A DNA stretch of 15,247 nucleotides from Candidatus Roizmanbacteria bacterium CG_4_9_14_0_2_um_filter_39_13. Lineage in GTDB: Bacteria; Patescibacteriota; Microgenomatia; UBA1406; GWC2-37-13. Shown here one piece after another: positions 6,796-14,684 of this stretch. A program made the translations under genes and the position numbers. Numbering within the stretch: the first letter of the stretch is position 1; the number at the start of each line of letters is the position of its first letter. The stretch is from NCBI GenBank assembly GCA_002788865.1, contig PFSC01000159.1:1-15247 (forward strand), given 5' to 3'. Below the pieces are notes generated by a model. That model was not told where the DNA came from, made no database searches, and was given only the letters and a program-made list of their open reading frames with translations.

Positions 6796-7470
6796 TCACT
6801 TCCAGTCAATGGGGCTCATCCCATGGGAAGTGAGATACAAATTGCACGAACTAAAATGCTTATTTCCAAAGAATGCTTGAGCTGAGAAAGGCGACGGATG
6901 TGCAGATGTCAAAATTAAATTATTATCCGCATCTACCATTGCCCCCTTCTGCTTGGCATAGGTTCCCCAAAGCATATAGACAATATTGGTTCGCTTTTCG
7001 TTTAAAATGTTTATGACCGCATCCGTAAACTGCTCCCAACCTTGTGCTTTATGTGAGGCGGGTTGATTCGCAGTGACGGTAAGTACGCTGTTAAGTAAGA
7101 GAACTCCTTGTTTCGCCCAACGTGAAAGATCTCCTGAATTGATTGGAGTAATTCCAAGATCAGATTGGATCTCTTTGAAGATATTTTTTAGAGAAGGAGG
7201 AATTGTCTGACCATCATTTACTGCAAATGATAACCCATTTGCTTGAGCCTTTCCATGATAGGGATCTTGTCCAACAATTACCACCTTGACCTTGTCAAAA
7301 GAACACAGGTCGAATGCCCGGAAAACATTCTTTGGTGGAGGAAAAACTTTGCCGTTGAGATATTGGCTACGAACAAAATCTGTTAGTTTTTCCCAGTAGG
7401 GTTTTTCAAATTCAGATCTCACTACTTTTTTCCATGAACTTTCAAGTTTAACGTTTTTCATATTTTTCAT
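6796..7470 (-). CDS. ung: Uracil-DNA glycosylase, family 1
   Basis: This 224-residue protein is a complete family 1 uracil-DNA glycosylase, which removes uracil from DNA at the first step of base excision repair. The catalytic water-activating loop GQDPYHG is at residues 67-73 (Asp 69), the uracil-binding segment LLLNSVLTV at 124-132, and the DNA intercalation loop HPSPFS at 191-196 with the catalytic His 191. Length is normal. The gene converges with the membrane protein gene (18 bases apart) and is divergent from the MNT remnant. A C-terminal piece of a second ung lies 2 kb away at 4637-4852, so this copy is the only one that can be active. No Shine-Dalgarno; a CATTAT -10-like box lies 7 bases upstream. 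Confidence 0.95.
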   Translation of the reverse strand: MKNMKNVKLESSWKKVVRSEFEKPYWEKLTDFVRSQYLNGKVFPPPKNVFRAFDLCSFDKVKVVIVGQDPYHGKAQANGLSFAVNDGQTIPPSLKNIFKEIQSDLGITPINSGDLSRWAKQGVLLLNSVLTVTANQPASHKAQGWEQFTDAVINILNEKRTNIVYMLWGTYAKQKGAMVDADNNLILTSAHPSPFSAQAFFGNKHFSSCNLYLTSHGMSPIDWK

Positions 7471-7489
7471 TGGACAGATAATGTTATGC

Positions 7490-7495
7490 TATACT
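7490..7495 (+). promoter_or_regulatory. -10 box of the MNT gene, predicted leaderless
   Basis: TATACT is followed by six bases and the ATG at 7502. The -35 is weak (TTGGAC at 7470-7475 is closer than usual). The region is shared with the divergent ung promoter, since the two start codons are only about 30 bases apart. Confidence 0.55.
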
Positions 7496-7501
7496 TTAAG
7501 A

Positions 7502-7861
7502 ATGAGAATTACTATAGCATCAATAAAAAGACAAGTACTGCCACTTTGTAGAAAATATGACTTGAAAAAGCTGGCCTTATTTGGATCACAGGTAAAAGGC
7601 AATATTCATAAAGACAGCGATATTGATCTGCTGGCGGAACCCCCTTCAAATTTGGGACTTATCCGATTTGCGGGAATACAGTTAGAGTATGATACTCCTC
7701 GACCCAAGGGTCGAGGTATCTCGTGTCATCCCGAACTTGATTCGGGATCCAGACTGGATTCCTGCCTTCGCAGGAATGACAATCGCGACGCAAGCGTCGG
7801 GGAATTAAACCCTAAAGAGAGATTAATTGACAAGTCTTATGGAAGAAGAAACACCACATAA
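7502..7861 (+). pseudogene. Minimal nucleotidyltransferase (MNT) gene truncated by a palindromic repeat
   Basis: The first 64 codons encode the front of an MNT-type nucleotidyltransferase: a KYDLKKLALFGS strand and the GS-x10-DxD motif (GSQVKGNIHKDSDIDLL), the metal-binding site. These proteins are normally about 95-110 residues and are usually the antitoxin of HEPN/MNT modules. At about 7691, just after AGIQLEYD, where the family continues with 'EELLGkkVDLV', the frame runs into a composite palindromic element whose translation (PELDSGS, CLRRND and so on) is foreign to the family. The final strand with the third acidic residue is lost, and no HEPN gene follows. The ATG at 7502 is preferred to the one at 7481 because of the -10 spacing. 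Probably inactive. Confidence 0.75.
7691..7811. repeat. Composite palindromic repeat element inside the MNT gene
   Basis: Four hairpins lie in a row: CCTCGACCC/GGGTCGAGG at 7697-7716, ATCCCGAA/TTCGGGAT at 7728-7748, ATTCCTGC/GCAGGAAT at 7758-7777 and CGACGC/GCGTCG at 7786-7799. An outer GTCAT/ATGAC pair (7725-7729 and 7776-7780) encloses the second and third. The middle part resembles the widespread dispersed 'CATTCC...GGAATGAC' type of intergenic repeat known from many bacteria. It is more GC-rich than its surroundings. It carries no gene and is probably a non-autonomous mobile or recombination-spread element. Confidence 0.85.
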
Positions 7862-8189
7862 TAAATCTAGTATTACATCTACACAAGAATGGAAGATAGC
7901 CGCACAATTCTTTGGATTGGACCCAACAAATCCCAATGGTATAACTGGTTCAGAAATGTTGGATATTGCTGAGAACGAAAGTCGATTTGCGGAAAAAATA
8001 GGTAACAGTCAACAAAAAATTGCAAGACCTGTAGTCGAGGAGATCGTGGGTTTAACGGCAAAAAACGATCCAAGGGCTCAGGAAATGATTGCTAAGCTAC
8101 GAAGACAATATGCAGAGGGCTCGGGCACATATGCAGGTGGGGCGCTCACTGCTTTACAGGCACTGGGTATTATTGATGAACTTATTTGA
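7839..8189 (+). CDS. Hypothetical helical protein, 116 aa
   Basis: I do not recognise this small protein. The ATG at 7839 is chosen over the TTG at 7827. It overlaps the end of the repeat-extended MNT frame by 23 bases. The product looks largely helical, with a Gly-rich turn near the end (AEGSGTYAGGALTALQALGI). There is no signal peptide, membrane segment or known motif. It converges with trpA, 20 bases away, with no clear terminator between. Because it follows the MNT fragment, it may have belonged to that module before the repeat entered, but it does not look like a HEPN protein. Confidence 0.55.
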   Translation: MEEETPHNKSSITSTQEWKIAAQFFGLDPTNPNGITGSEMLDIAENESRFAEKIGNSQQKIARPVVEEIVGLTAKNDPRAQEMIAKLRRQYAEGSGTYAGGALTALQALGIIDELI

Positions 8190-8209
8190 AATTTATCTCT
8201 AGATAATTC

Positions 8210-8980
8210 TTAAAATATAATCTGCTCTTTGTTTGTTAGTGTCTTAATAAGAGTATTAATTTTCTTAATTGCAACATCAAACCGTGCATAAGTATTGATA
8301 ATCTCCAAAACCGCGCTTCCTACCACGACAATATCCGCATATTTTTCTACCATATGCACGTCTTTGCGACTTGAAATTCCAAACCCCACCGCTATTGGAA
8401 TTTTAAAATATTTATTTATCCGTTTGAGGTACGATCGAAATCCAACCCTTCCAGAAGCTGATGACCCCGTAACACCATAATGGCTCACGCAGTACACAAA
8501 TTCATCGGCAACCTGTGCATTGAGTTTCAACCGTTCATCGGAGCTTGCTGGTGTAACCACGCGAATTTGATGTAAATGATGAGTCATGCATGCTTTGATG
8601 AAGTGCTCATACTCCTCTTCATCTGGTGGAATATCGGGAATTATGAGTCCATAAGCGCCAGCTGCTTTTGCGGCTTTACAAAATTTCTCGACACCATAAT
8701 GAAAGACAGAGTTGTAATATCCCATGAAAAAAAGCGGAATTGATACTTGAGCCGATAACGTCTTCATCACTTTCAAACAATCCCGCACAGTTACACCATT
8801 TTGTAAGGCCATGTCACAGGCTTTCATTATTGTAGGTCCATCGGCAATAGGATCAGAAAATGGAATTTGAAGCTCCACATAATCTACACCAGCCTCTTCC
8901 ATGGCCTTTACGATTTGAATGGTTGATGCGATGTTTGGATATCCCACGACCACATGGGTCATGAGTTTTATTTTTTTCAT
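8210..8980 (-). CDS. trpA: Tryptophan synthase alpha subunit
   Basis: TrpA splits indole-3-glycerol phosphate into indole and glyceraldehyde 3-phosphate, passing indole to TrpB. The 256-residue TIM-barrel protein has VELQIPFSDPIADGP at residues 35-49, containing catalytic Glu 36 and Asp 47 (equivalent to E. coli Glu49 and Asp60), and the loop IPDIPPDEEE. The ATG at 8980 is chosen over a frame open to 9010 because it makes a 4-base ATGA overlap with the trpB stop and is preceded by a good Shine-Dalgarno (AAGGAG, eight bases upstream). It is the last gene of the trp operon; I see no terminator after it. Confidence 0.97.
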   Translation of the reverse strand: MKKIKLMTHVVVGYPNIASTIQIVKAMEEAGVDYVELQIPFSDPIADGPTIMKACDMALQNGVTVRDCLKVMKTLSAQVSIPLFFMGYYNSVFHYGVEKFCKAAKAAGAYGLIIPDIPPDEEEYEHFIKACMTHHLHQIRVVTPASSDERLKLNAQVADEFVYCVSHYGVTGSSASGRVGFRSYLKRINKYFKIPIAVGFGISSRKDVHMVEKYADIVVVGSAVLEIINTYARFDVAIKKINTLIKTLTNKEQIIF

Positions 8981-10224
8981 TTTGATTGCTCCTTTATAAA
9001 CTGATCCCACTCCATGTCCCCCAACGCCTCCGCAACAATAAAAATATCTTTGTCTGCCCGCCCAGAAATATTTACTACAATGATTTTGTCTTTAGATAAT
9101 TTTGGTGCCTGCTTTATAACTTCAGCTACTGCGTGACTCGATTCAAGTGCCGGCAAAATGCCTTCGAGTTTTACCGTAAGGTTGAACGCATTCAGAGCTT
9201 CCTTATCAGTTGCAGATGAAAATTCAACGCGCCCCATATCTTTCAAGTAAGCAAATTGAGGCCCTATGCCAGGATAATCAAGACCAGCTGAAATGCTATG
9301 AGTTTGTGCAATATTTCCTTCCGTATCTTGCAGAAAGATTGTTTTATAGCCCTGAACCACACCGAGCGTTCCTCCTGCAAATCGTGAGGCGTGTCTGCCC
9401 TTTTTTCCCACGCCCTCGCCACCTGCCTCCACGCCAATCATACGCACAGATTCGTCTTCTAAAAACCGGTAAAAAAGACCCAACGCATTGCTCCCTCCGC
9501 TCACACAGGCAATCAGCATATCGGGTTGACGACCTTCCAACTCTTGCATTTGTTCCTTCACTTCATAGCCAATAATCTGTTGAAAATCTCGGTTAAGCGA
9601 TGGAAACGGATGAGGTCCCAGCGTAGACCCCAGTAAATAATGAGAATCTTCCACATTGGAAATCCAGTCTTTTAGTGCTGCATTTACTGCATCTTTGAGT
9701 GTTCGCGAACCCGTCCGAACCGGTACAACGGTGGCGCCAAGCCGTTGCATCCAAAAGACGTTTGGTCGTTGCCGTTTCATATCTTCCTCCCCCATGTATA
9801 CCGTGCATTCAAATCCAAATCGAGCCGCCACGGTAGCTGCTGCAACTCCGTGTTGACCTGCGCCAGTTTCAGCAATCAGTCGTTTCTTTTTCATACGTTT
9901 GGCCAAAAGTGCCTGACCCAAACAATGATTTATTTTATGTGCGCCGGTATGATTTAACCCTTCATTTTTCATGTAAATTTTGGCTCCGCCTAACGTGGTG
10001 GTGAGATTCTCTGCAAAGTACAATGGGGACGGTCGACCAACGTATGTCTTAAGATAATAGAGAAATTCCCATTCAAAGGCGGGGTCTGTTTTTATTTTCA
10101 AATATTCTCGCTCCAATTCTTCAAGAGCTGGAATAAGCATCTCCGGAGCATATCGACCACCATACGGACCAAAATGTCCGCCGGAATCTGCATCAAACTG
10201 GGTTTTGTATGAAAAAAAACTCAT
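8977..10224 (-). CDS. trpB: Tryptophan synthase beta subunit
   Basis: TrpB joins indole to serine to make tryptophan, using pyridoxal phosphate. The 415-residue protein carries the cofactor-binding lysine in HTGAHKINH (Lys 97), the AETGAGQHG segment at 118-126 with the catalytic Glu, and the phosphate-binding SGGSNALG loop. It belongs to the TrpB1 type, which works in an alpha2-beta2 complex, as its trpA neighbour implies. Start and stop both form 4-base ATGA overlaps, with trpF upstream and trpA downstream. The expected Shine-Dalgarno region falls in the palindromic repeat at the end of trpF; only a loose GGGGTGG is present. Confidence 0.97.
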   Translation of the reverse strand: MSFFSYKTQFDADSGGHFGPYGGRYAPEMLIPALEELEREYLKIKTDPAFEWEFLYYLKTYVGRPSPLYFAENLTTTLGGAKIYMKNEGLNHTGAHKINHCLGQALLAKRMKKKRLIAETGAGQHGVAAATVAARFGFECTVYMGEEDMKRQRPNVFWMQRLGATVVPVRTGSRTLKDAVNAALKDWISNVEDSHYLLGSTLGPHPFPSLNRDFQQIIGYEVKEQMQELEGRQPDMLIACVSGGSNALGLFYRFLEDESVRMIGVEAGGEGVGKKGRHASRFAGGTLGVVQGYKTIFLQDTEGNIAQTHSISAGLDYPGIGPQFAYLKDMGRVEFSSATDKEALNAFNLTVKLEGILPALESSHAVAEVIKQAPKLSKDKIIVVNISGRADKDIFIVAEALGDMEWDQFIKEQSK

Positions 10225-10892
10225 ATATAATGTTCACCACCCCTTTTCAATCCCCTCCTTGGTAAGGAGGGGATTGAGGGGAGGTTTAATAAATTTTTCA
10301 CAAACTCATTCACTTTTTTTTTATCTATCTGTCCTTCTCTCTCCACTCCTCCCGCAACATCGAGGCCAAAAGGGTTCACGGTACGAGCTATGGATGTAAC
10401 ATTATTTGGTGTCAATCCACCAGCCAAGAAAAATGGAGTCCGCTTTGCTAATTCTCTTAATTGATCAACCGGCAATGGTTCCCCTTCACCTTGCACCTGC
10501 CGATCAACAAGAAAATGAGCGACTTTATATTTATTCATATATCGAGATATTTTCTCAACATCAAAACGTGGCTCAAGAGAGAATGTTTTAATGATTGATC
10601 GCTCTATGCGAGTACAAAATTCTGGTGTCTCATCTCCATGAAGTTGTACAAAATCCAAATCCAAGTTGTCGGCTACCATATTCACATAATCACTGGTTTG
10701 ATTCTGAAACACCCCGACAGTTTTGATATCTGATGGCATTGAATGAGTGAGTTGGATAATTTGACGAGCAGTATCCATATTCACACGTCGCTTAGAACTT
10801 CGTACAAAATTAAGGCCGATATAATCAGCGCTCGCCTGAATGACGATTTGGGCATCTACTACAGATTGTATCCCGCAGATTTTAGTTTTCAT
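10221..10892 (-). CDS. trpF: Phosphoribosylanthranilate isomerase with repeat-encoded C-terminal tail
   Basis: TrpF converts phosphoribosylanthranilate to the carboxyphenylamino-deoxyribulose phosphate used by TrpC. The TIM-barrel protein shows KICGI at residues 4-8 (catalytic Cys 6), VQLHGDE at 82-88, catalytic Asp 130 in FLVD, and the phosphate-binding AGGL (157-160) and VAGGVE (179-184). Family members end near the 'VNEFVKNLLN' helix (194-203). The last 20 residues, beginning LPSIPSL, come from the palindromic repeat at 10237-10284 and are rich in Arg, Gly and Pro. The start overlaps the end of trpC by 11 bases; the stop forms an ATGA overlap with trpB. Confidence 0.95.
   Translation of the reverse strand: MKTKICGIQSVVDAQIVIQASADYIGLNFVRSSKRRVNMDTARQIIQLTHSMPSDIKTVGVFQNQTSDYVNMVADNLDLDFVQLHGDETPEFCTRIERSIIKTFSLEPRFDVEKISRYMNKYKVAHFLVDRQVQGEGEPLPVDQLRELAKRTPFFLAGGLTPNNVTSIARTVNPFGLDVAGGVEREGQIDKKKVNEFVKNLLNLPSIPSLPRRGLKRGGEHYI
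10237..10284. repeat. Palindromic repeat forming the 3' end of trpF
   Basis: A perfect 13-base inverted repeat, CAATCCCCTCCTT (10248-10260) and its complement (10264-10276), encloses a 3-base loop, and weaker C-rich/G-rich pairing extends it on both sides. It lies wholly within the trpF coding end, keeps the frame open and stops just before the trpB start. It differs in sequence from the elements in trpG and the MNT gene. Confidence 0.85.
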
Positions 10893-11616
10893 GTTTTAAT
10901 GAATGAATAACAGATGCTACATCTTTTTCCTTCATGAGTAGCTCCCCCACTAACACCGCCTTTGCACCGGCGGCTTTGAATCGTTCAATATCGCGGCGAG
11001 ACTTCACACCAGAAAATGCAATCACGGTTTTTTCTTTTGATATTTTTTTTATTATTGAACATGCTCGATCGATATCTATTTGAAAAGTATTAAGATTGCG
11101 CGCATTCACCCCGATGATTTCTGCCCCTTGCACAAAGGGTAGAGATAATTCTTCAAAAGTTGCAACTTCAATAACAGGAGTCAAAGATGATGTTGCCAAA
11201 GTTGATAATAGGTCTGGATGGAAATGCTTATGAAGCGCAGCAATGATAAGAAGCGCATCGGCGCCAGCTGATTCCGCCTGCATAACTTGATAAGGATGAA
11301 TGATAAAATCTTTCATCAGCATAGGGAGAGAAGTTACTTTTCGAATATCTTTAAATAATTCTAGAGAACCCCCAAAGTACTTTCTGTCGGTAACTACGGA
11401 GATGGCATCAGCGCAAGCTTCTTCATATTCTATTGCTTTTGACACGAGGTCTTGGTCGCCAGCTAGATCACAAACGCTTGGTGATTTCTTTTTAATTTCT
11501 GCGATCAAGCCCACATCTCCTGTTCTGGGGTGCGTAATAGCTTTGACAAACTGACGTTTTTTTGATGGCTTCAATTCCTTCTGTTTATTTTTGATTATTT
11601 CTTCAAGAATACTCAT
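10882..11616 (-). CDS. trpC: Indole-3-glycerol phosphate synthase
   Basis: TrpC closes the ring to form indole-3-glycerol phosphate, the substrate of TrpA. The 244-residue TIM barrel has LIAEIKKKSPS at 37-47, the catalytic lysine in LMKDF (Lys 102), PVIEV (Glu 150), GVNARNL at 169-175, and phosphate-binding FSGV (201-204) and LVGE (222-225). It is a single-domain enzyme, not the TrpC-TrpF fusion of enteric bacteria, and slightly shorter than usual. It overlaps trpD by 14 bases and trpF by 11 bases, implying strict translational coupling. No Shine-Dalgarno is visible. Confidence 0.96.
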   Translation of the reverse strand: MSILEEIIKNKQKELKPSKKRQFVKAITHPRTGDVGLIAEIKKKSPSVCDLAGDQDLVSKAIEYEEACADAISVVTDRKYFGGSLELFKDIRKVTSLPMLMKDFIIHPYQVMQAESAGADALLIIAALHKHFHPDLLSTLATSSLTPVIEVATFEELSLPFVQGAEIIGVNARNLNTFQIDIDRACSIIKKISKEKTVIAFSGVKSRRDIERFKAAGAKAVLVGELLMKEKDVASVIHSLKHEN

Positions 11617-12589
11617 GATTGTGTGATGAATGAATAAGCGCTTCTAATGTATGTTTTGCTGCTCCAGAATCGATAGATTTTGCTGCAAGTTCGAGACCGT
11701 GCTCAATAGTTACTGCTTTTCCAGAAACCAGAAGCGCCATTGCTGTATTTAATAAAATCGTATCACGGGGAGCTCCTTTTTCTCCATTGAGAACTGTTTG
11801 GATCATGGATACATTTTTCCGAACGTCACCGCCGATTATGTCTTCAATTGACGGGTGATGTATGCCATATTTTTTTGGATCGATTTCAAGAGATGATACC
11901 TGTGAGTTTTTAATGATTCGAATGTAAGACGGGGCTGCAGGACTGATCTCATCCATTCCATCCGTACTCGTCACCAAAGCCAGATATTCGTATTCAAGCT
12001 CTTTGGCAACATGAGAAAGTGTTTCTAATACTTCAAGGTTTGGAACGCCGACAACCTGTCGACGCACTTTTGCCGGATTACAAAATGGACCAAGGAAATT
12101 GAAAATCGTACGAATCCCGAGTTCTTTGCGAACGGATGCAACGTACTTCATGGCCGGATGATATATGGGAGCAAAGAGAAACACGATACCGATTGTTTCA
12201 AGAACGTTCTTCGCTTGATCGGGGGTGAGATTTATATTGACGCCAAGCTCCTCAAGCACATCGGCGCTCCCACAGCTACTTGATGCTTTCCGATTGCCGT
12301 GCTTGACAACCGGTACGCCGACACCCGCTACCACAAGTGAAACAGCGGTTGAAATGTTGAATGTGTTTTTTCCATCTCCACCGGTACCACAAGTGTCCAC
12401 CGAGCCAATTGGCGCTTGGATCGTCTGCATGCAAGATCTCAGAGTACCAATAGCGCCGATTAGCTCATCAGGAGTCTCTCCTTTTTGAGCTAAGTCCGTG
12501 AGCATTTTTCCCATTTCAATCTGAGACATCTCACCAGACATCATCCGTTCGATGAGTTGTTGTGCTTCTTTTTGGGTTAGGTTTTTCAT
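11603..12589 (-). CDS. trpD: Anthranilate phosphoribosyltransferase
   Basis: TrpD attaches phosphoribose from PRPP to anthranilate. The 328-residue protein has the PRPP and magnesium site GTGGDGKNTFNIST at residues 68-81, the KHGNRKASSSCGSAD segment at 96-110, and NFLGPFCNPA. It is a stand-alone enzyme, not fused to TrpG. This is the only gene of the operon not touching its upstream neighbour: an 82-base gap filled mainly by a palindromic repeat separates it from the trpG stop. No strong Shine-Dalgarno is seen before the ATG, so translation after the repeat may be a weak point of the operon or may rely on the AT-rich stretch before the start. Confidence 0.96.
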   Translation of the reverse strand: MKNLTQKEAQQLIERMMSGEMSQIEMGKMLTDLAQKGETPDELIGAIGTLRSCMQTIQAPIGSVDTCGTGGDGKNTFNISTAVSLVVAGVGVPVVKHGNRKASSSCGSADVLEELGVNINLTPDQAKNVLETIGIVFLFAPIYHPAMKYVASVRKELGIRTIFNFLGPFCNPAKVRRQVVGVPNLEVLETLSHVAKELEYEYLALVTSTDGMDEISPAAPSYIRIIKNSQVSSLEIDPKKYGIHHPSIEDIIGGDVRKNVSMIQTVLNGEKGAPRDTILLNTAMALLVSGKAVTIEHGLELAAKSIDSGAAKHTLEALIHSSHNHEYS

Positions 12590-12614
12590 AATAAAATTAC
12601 TTCAGTAAATAATT

Positions 12615-12714
12615 CTCCCTTGGCAAGGGAGTACCCCGACGTTACGTCGGGGGGAGGGATGTATCCTATCGTTAACATCCCCCCGCCCTATCGGGCGCCC
12701 CCTTCATAAGGGGG
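12615..12714. repeat. Nested palindromic repeat between trpG and trpD, running into trpG
   Basis: Four inverted repeats lie in two mirror-image halves: CTCCCTT/AAGGGAG (12615-12631), CCCCGACGT/ACGTCGGGG (12634-12652), CGCCC/GGGCG (12684-12697) and CCCCCTT/AAGGGGG (12698-12714). The halves themselves face each other across about 12660-12675 (GGGATGT against ACATCCC), making a large composite palindrome. It is far more GC-rich than its surroundings. The right half encodes the last residues of TrpG. Such nested palindromes are typical of miniature, non-coding dispersed repeats; transcribed, it could form strong RNA structure within the operon. Confidence 0.85.
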
Positions 12715-13316
12715 ACCTTATGAGGTAACAAAAAGTTGCGTAATATTTGTTTTCCGCTCTCCGTAAATACCGATTCCGGATGAAACTGAACACCTTCAAT
12801 CGGGTATATTTTATGACGGAGACCCATGATCTCATGTGTGTCTTGTGACATCGCCGTGATCTCAAGACAGGAAGGAAGTGTTTTTCGATCAACCACGAGC
12901 GAATGGTATCTCATCACTTCCATGTTTTGTGGCAACCCTGCAAACACTCCTTTTTCGTCATGGGTAATGCTGCTGGTTTTTCCGTGCATGGGACGCATGG
13001 CTTTGACAATAGTGCCACCAAAATAATGTCCTATTCCCTGCATTCCTAAACACACGCCAAATACTGGCGTTGTTTTACCAATTTCCGTAATAACGTCGGC
13101 ACATACGCCAAAATATGCTTTGTCTGAAGGAGCTCCCGGTCCAGGAGATATGATGATGCGATCATATTTTCCTTTTTTAATTTGAGACACGTTGATTTCA
13201 TCATTTCGTTTTACGGTAATATTCGGAGTGATTTGCTCTTCCAGTAGAATTTCACCCATGTATTGATACAGGTTATAGGTGAATGAATCATAGTTGTCTA
13301 TGATGAGTATTTTCAT
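12672..13316 (-). CDS. trpG: Anthranilate synthase glutamine amidotransferase subunit with repeat-encoded tail
   Basis: TrpG supplies ammonia from glutamine to TrpE for anthranilate synthesis. The class I amidotransferase has the oxyanion segment ISPGPGAPS (56-64), the nucleophile Cys 89 in FGVCLGMQ, and the His-Glu pair in QFHPES (His 179, Glu 181). It could also serve as PabA in folate synthesis, but its operon position favours TrpG. The usual end is near LRNFLLP. The last 14 residues (VPLMKGAPDRAGGC) and the stop codon are encoded by the palindromic repeat that follows. The start forms an ATGA overlap with trpE and has a strong Shine-Dalgarno (GGAGGTGG) inside the end of trpE. Confidence 0.95.
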   Translation of the reverse strand: MKILIIDNYDSFTYNLYQYMGEILLEEQITPNITVKRNDEINVSQIKKGKYDRIIISPGPGAPSDKAYFGVCADVITEIGKTTPVFGVCLGMQGIGHYFGGTIVKAMRPMHGKTSSITHDEKGVFAGLPQNMEVMRYHSLVVDRKTLPSCLEITAMSQDTHEIMGLRHKIYPIEGVQFHPESVFTESGKQILRNFLLPHKVPLMKGAPDRAGGC

Positions 13317-14674
13317 GATAGTGCCACCTCCATCGCTTTCAATTTGCTCATAATTTCTTCATATTCCTTATGAACTTCTGAATCAAGAACAATACCGCTT
13401 CCCGCTTGCGTGTATCCTTTGTTTCCTGCAATAAAAAAAGTACGGATTGGTATGGCAAAGGTACAATCACCATTAAATCCAAAATGACCGACTGCACCGC
13501 CATAGACCCCGCGCGGTTTTGTCTCATATTTTTCAAGCAGCTTGACTGCCTCTATCTTTGGCGCCCCGGTGAGAGTACCCGCCGGATAACAGCTCACCAG
13601 GGCGCTAAACATATCTTGATGCGCGTCAAGTGTTCCCGATATCTCACTAGAAATATGCTGCACATGACTATATTTTTTTATATCCATCAATTTTTGAATC
13701 TGTACCGAGCCAATTTTTGAAATTCTCCCGAGGTCATTTCGATGCAGATCTACGAGCATTTTATGCTCCGCCTGTTCTTTTGAATCATTGAGAAGTGTTT
13801 GCGCAAGTTGGAAATCTTTTCTCAAACTCTTTCCCCGTCGTATTGTTCCGGCCAGAGGAAATGTCTCAACGACATTATTTCTCAGTCGAAAGAGGAGCTC
13901 CGGACTTGCTCCAATAATTTTTTGATTACCGAATTTTACATAATACATATGGGGAGAAGGATTTACGCGCCGAAGCTTTTCATATATACCAATTTCATTT
14001 CCCTCGATTAAGTATTCACCTTGAAATCCGACCACACACTGAAAAATGAGGCCGGATCGTATATCGTTTTTGACCCTATTGAAAACAGTTCTGTATTGTT
14101 GTTTTGTCATTGAATATCCTTTGAAAGTTACAGAAACCGCGGCTGTTACTTCATTTTGTTTTGTAAGGTATGATTTGACCAAACGCAACCTATTTTTTTT
14201 GTAGTAAAAATAAAATACCTCTCTGGTCATTTTGTCGTACACAAGACCATCGGTATAAATGCCAAATTTCATTCGGTCAAAATCAGGATGCGATTTTACG
14301 TTGACTGATGGTTCTATATTCTCAAATAGATCAAATCCCAGATACCCAACCAAGCCGCCTGCATAATCCCGAGCTATCACCCGATCCGGTAAAAATTTTT
14401 GAAGGTCAAAATAGGGATTTTCACTTTCGTATACAACATCTGTTTTTTCCTGTTGAGACAGAGTGATGCCTGATCCTTTCGAGCGTACGATCATTTGCGG
14501 GTCAAAGCCAATAATTGAATATCTTGATCTATTACTTTCCTCCCCCAATGACTCAAGAATAAAACAAGTGTCTTGATCTTTTTGGATTTTTTTGAATAAC
14601 TCAAAAAAATCCAAGTCTTTACTAATTTTTACGTAATGTGGTTTTTTGGATAGCGATATTTTTGGTATTTTCAT
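13313..14674 (-). CDS. trpE: Anthranilate synthase component I
   Basis: TrpE makes anthranilate from chorismate. The 453-residue protein (from the ATG at 14674) has the chorismate-enzyme motifs PLAGTIRRG, HKMLVDLHRNDLGR, PAGTLTGAPK and GIVLDSEVHKEYEE. The regulatory element ILES (39-42) with RYSIIG (51-56) and NPSPHMYY corresponds to the tryptophan feedback site of known TrpE proteins, so allosteric inhibition by tryptophan is likely. The frame is open to a TTG at 14701, but that codon lies inside the attenuator terminator hairpin, so the ATG is the start. It has no nearby Shine-Dalgarno. The gene is the first structural gene after the leader and overlaps trpG by 4 bases. Confidence 0.96.
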   Translation of the reverse strand: MKIPKISLSKKPHYVKISKDLDFFELFKKIQKDQDTCFILESLGEESNRSRYSIIGFDPQMIVRSKGSGITLSQQEKTDVVYESENPYFDLQKFLPDRVIARDYAGGLVGYLGFDLFENIEPSVNVKSHPDFDRMKFGIYTDGLVYDKMTREVFYFYYKKNRLRLVKSYLTKQNEVTAAVSVTFKGYSMTKQQYRTVFNRVKNDIRSGLIFQCVVGFQGEYLIEGNEIGIYEKLRRVNPSPHMYYVKFGNQKIIGASPELLFRLRNNVVETFPLAGTIRRGKSLRKDFQLAQTLLNDSKEQAEHKMLVDLHRNDLGRISKIGSVQIQKLMDIKKYSHVQHISSEISGTLDAHQDMFSALVSCYPAGTLTGAPKIEAVKLLEKYETKPRGVYGGAVGHFGFNGDCTFAIPIRTFFIAGNKGYTQAGSGIVLDSEVHKEYEEIMSKLKAMEVALS

Positions 14675-14684
14675 ATTTTTTTCA

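Noticed and set aside
8190..8209. A terminator for the trp operon between trpA and the convergent small gene.
   Set aside because: The 20-base gap has no hairpin with a T-tract on either strand.
7691..12714. CRISPR array or insertion sequence behind the GC-rich repeats.
   Set aside because: The repeats are single palindromic elements of different sequence with no regular spacers, no transposase gene and no cas genes.
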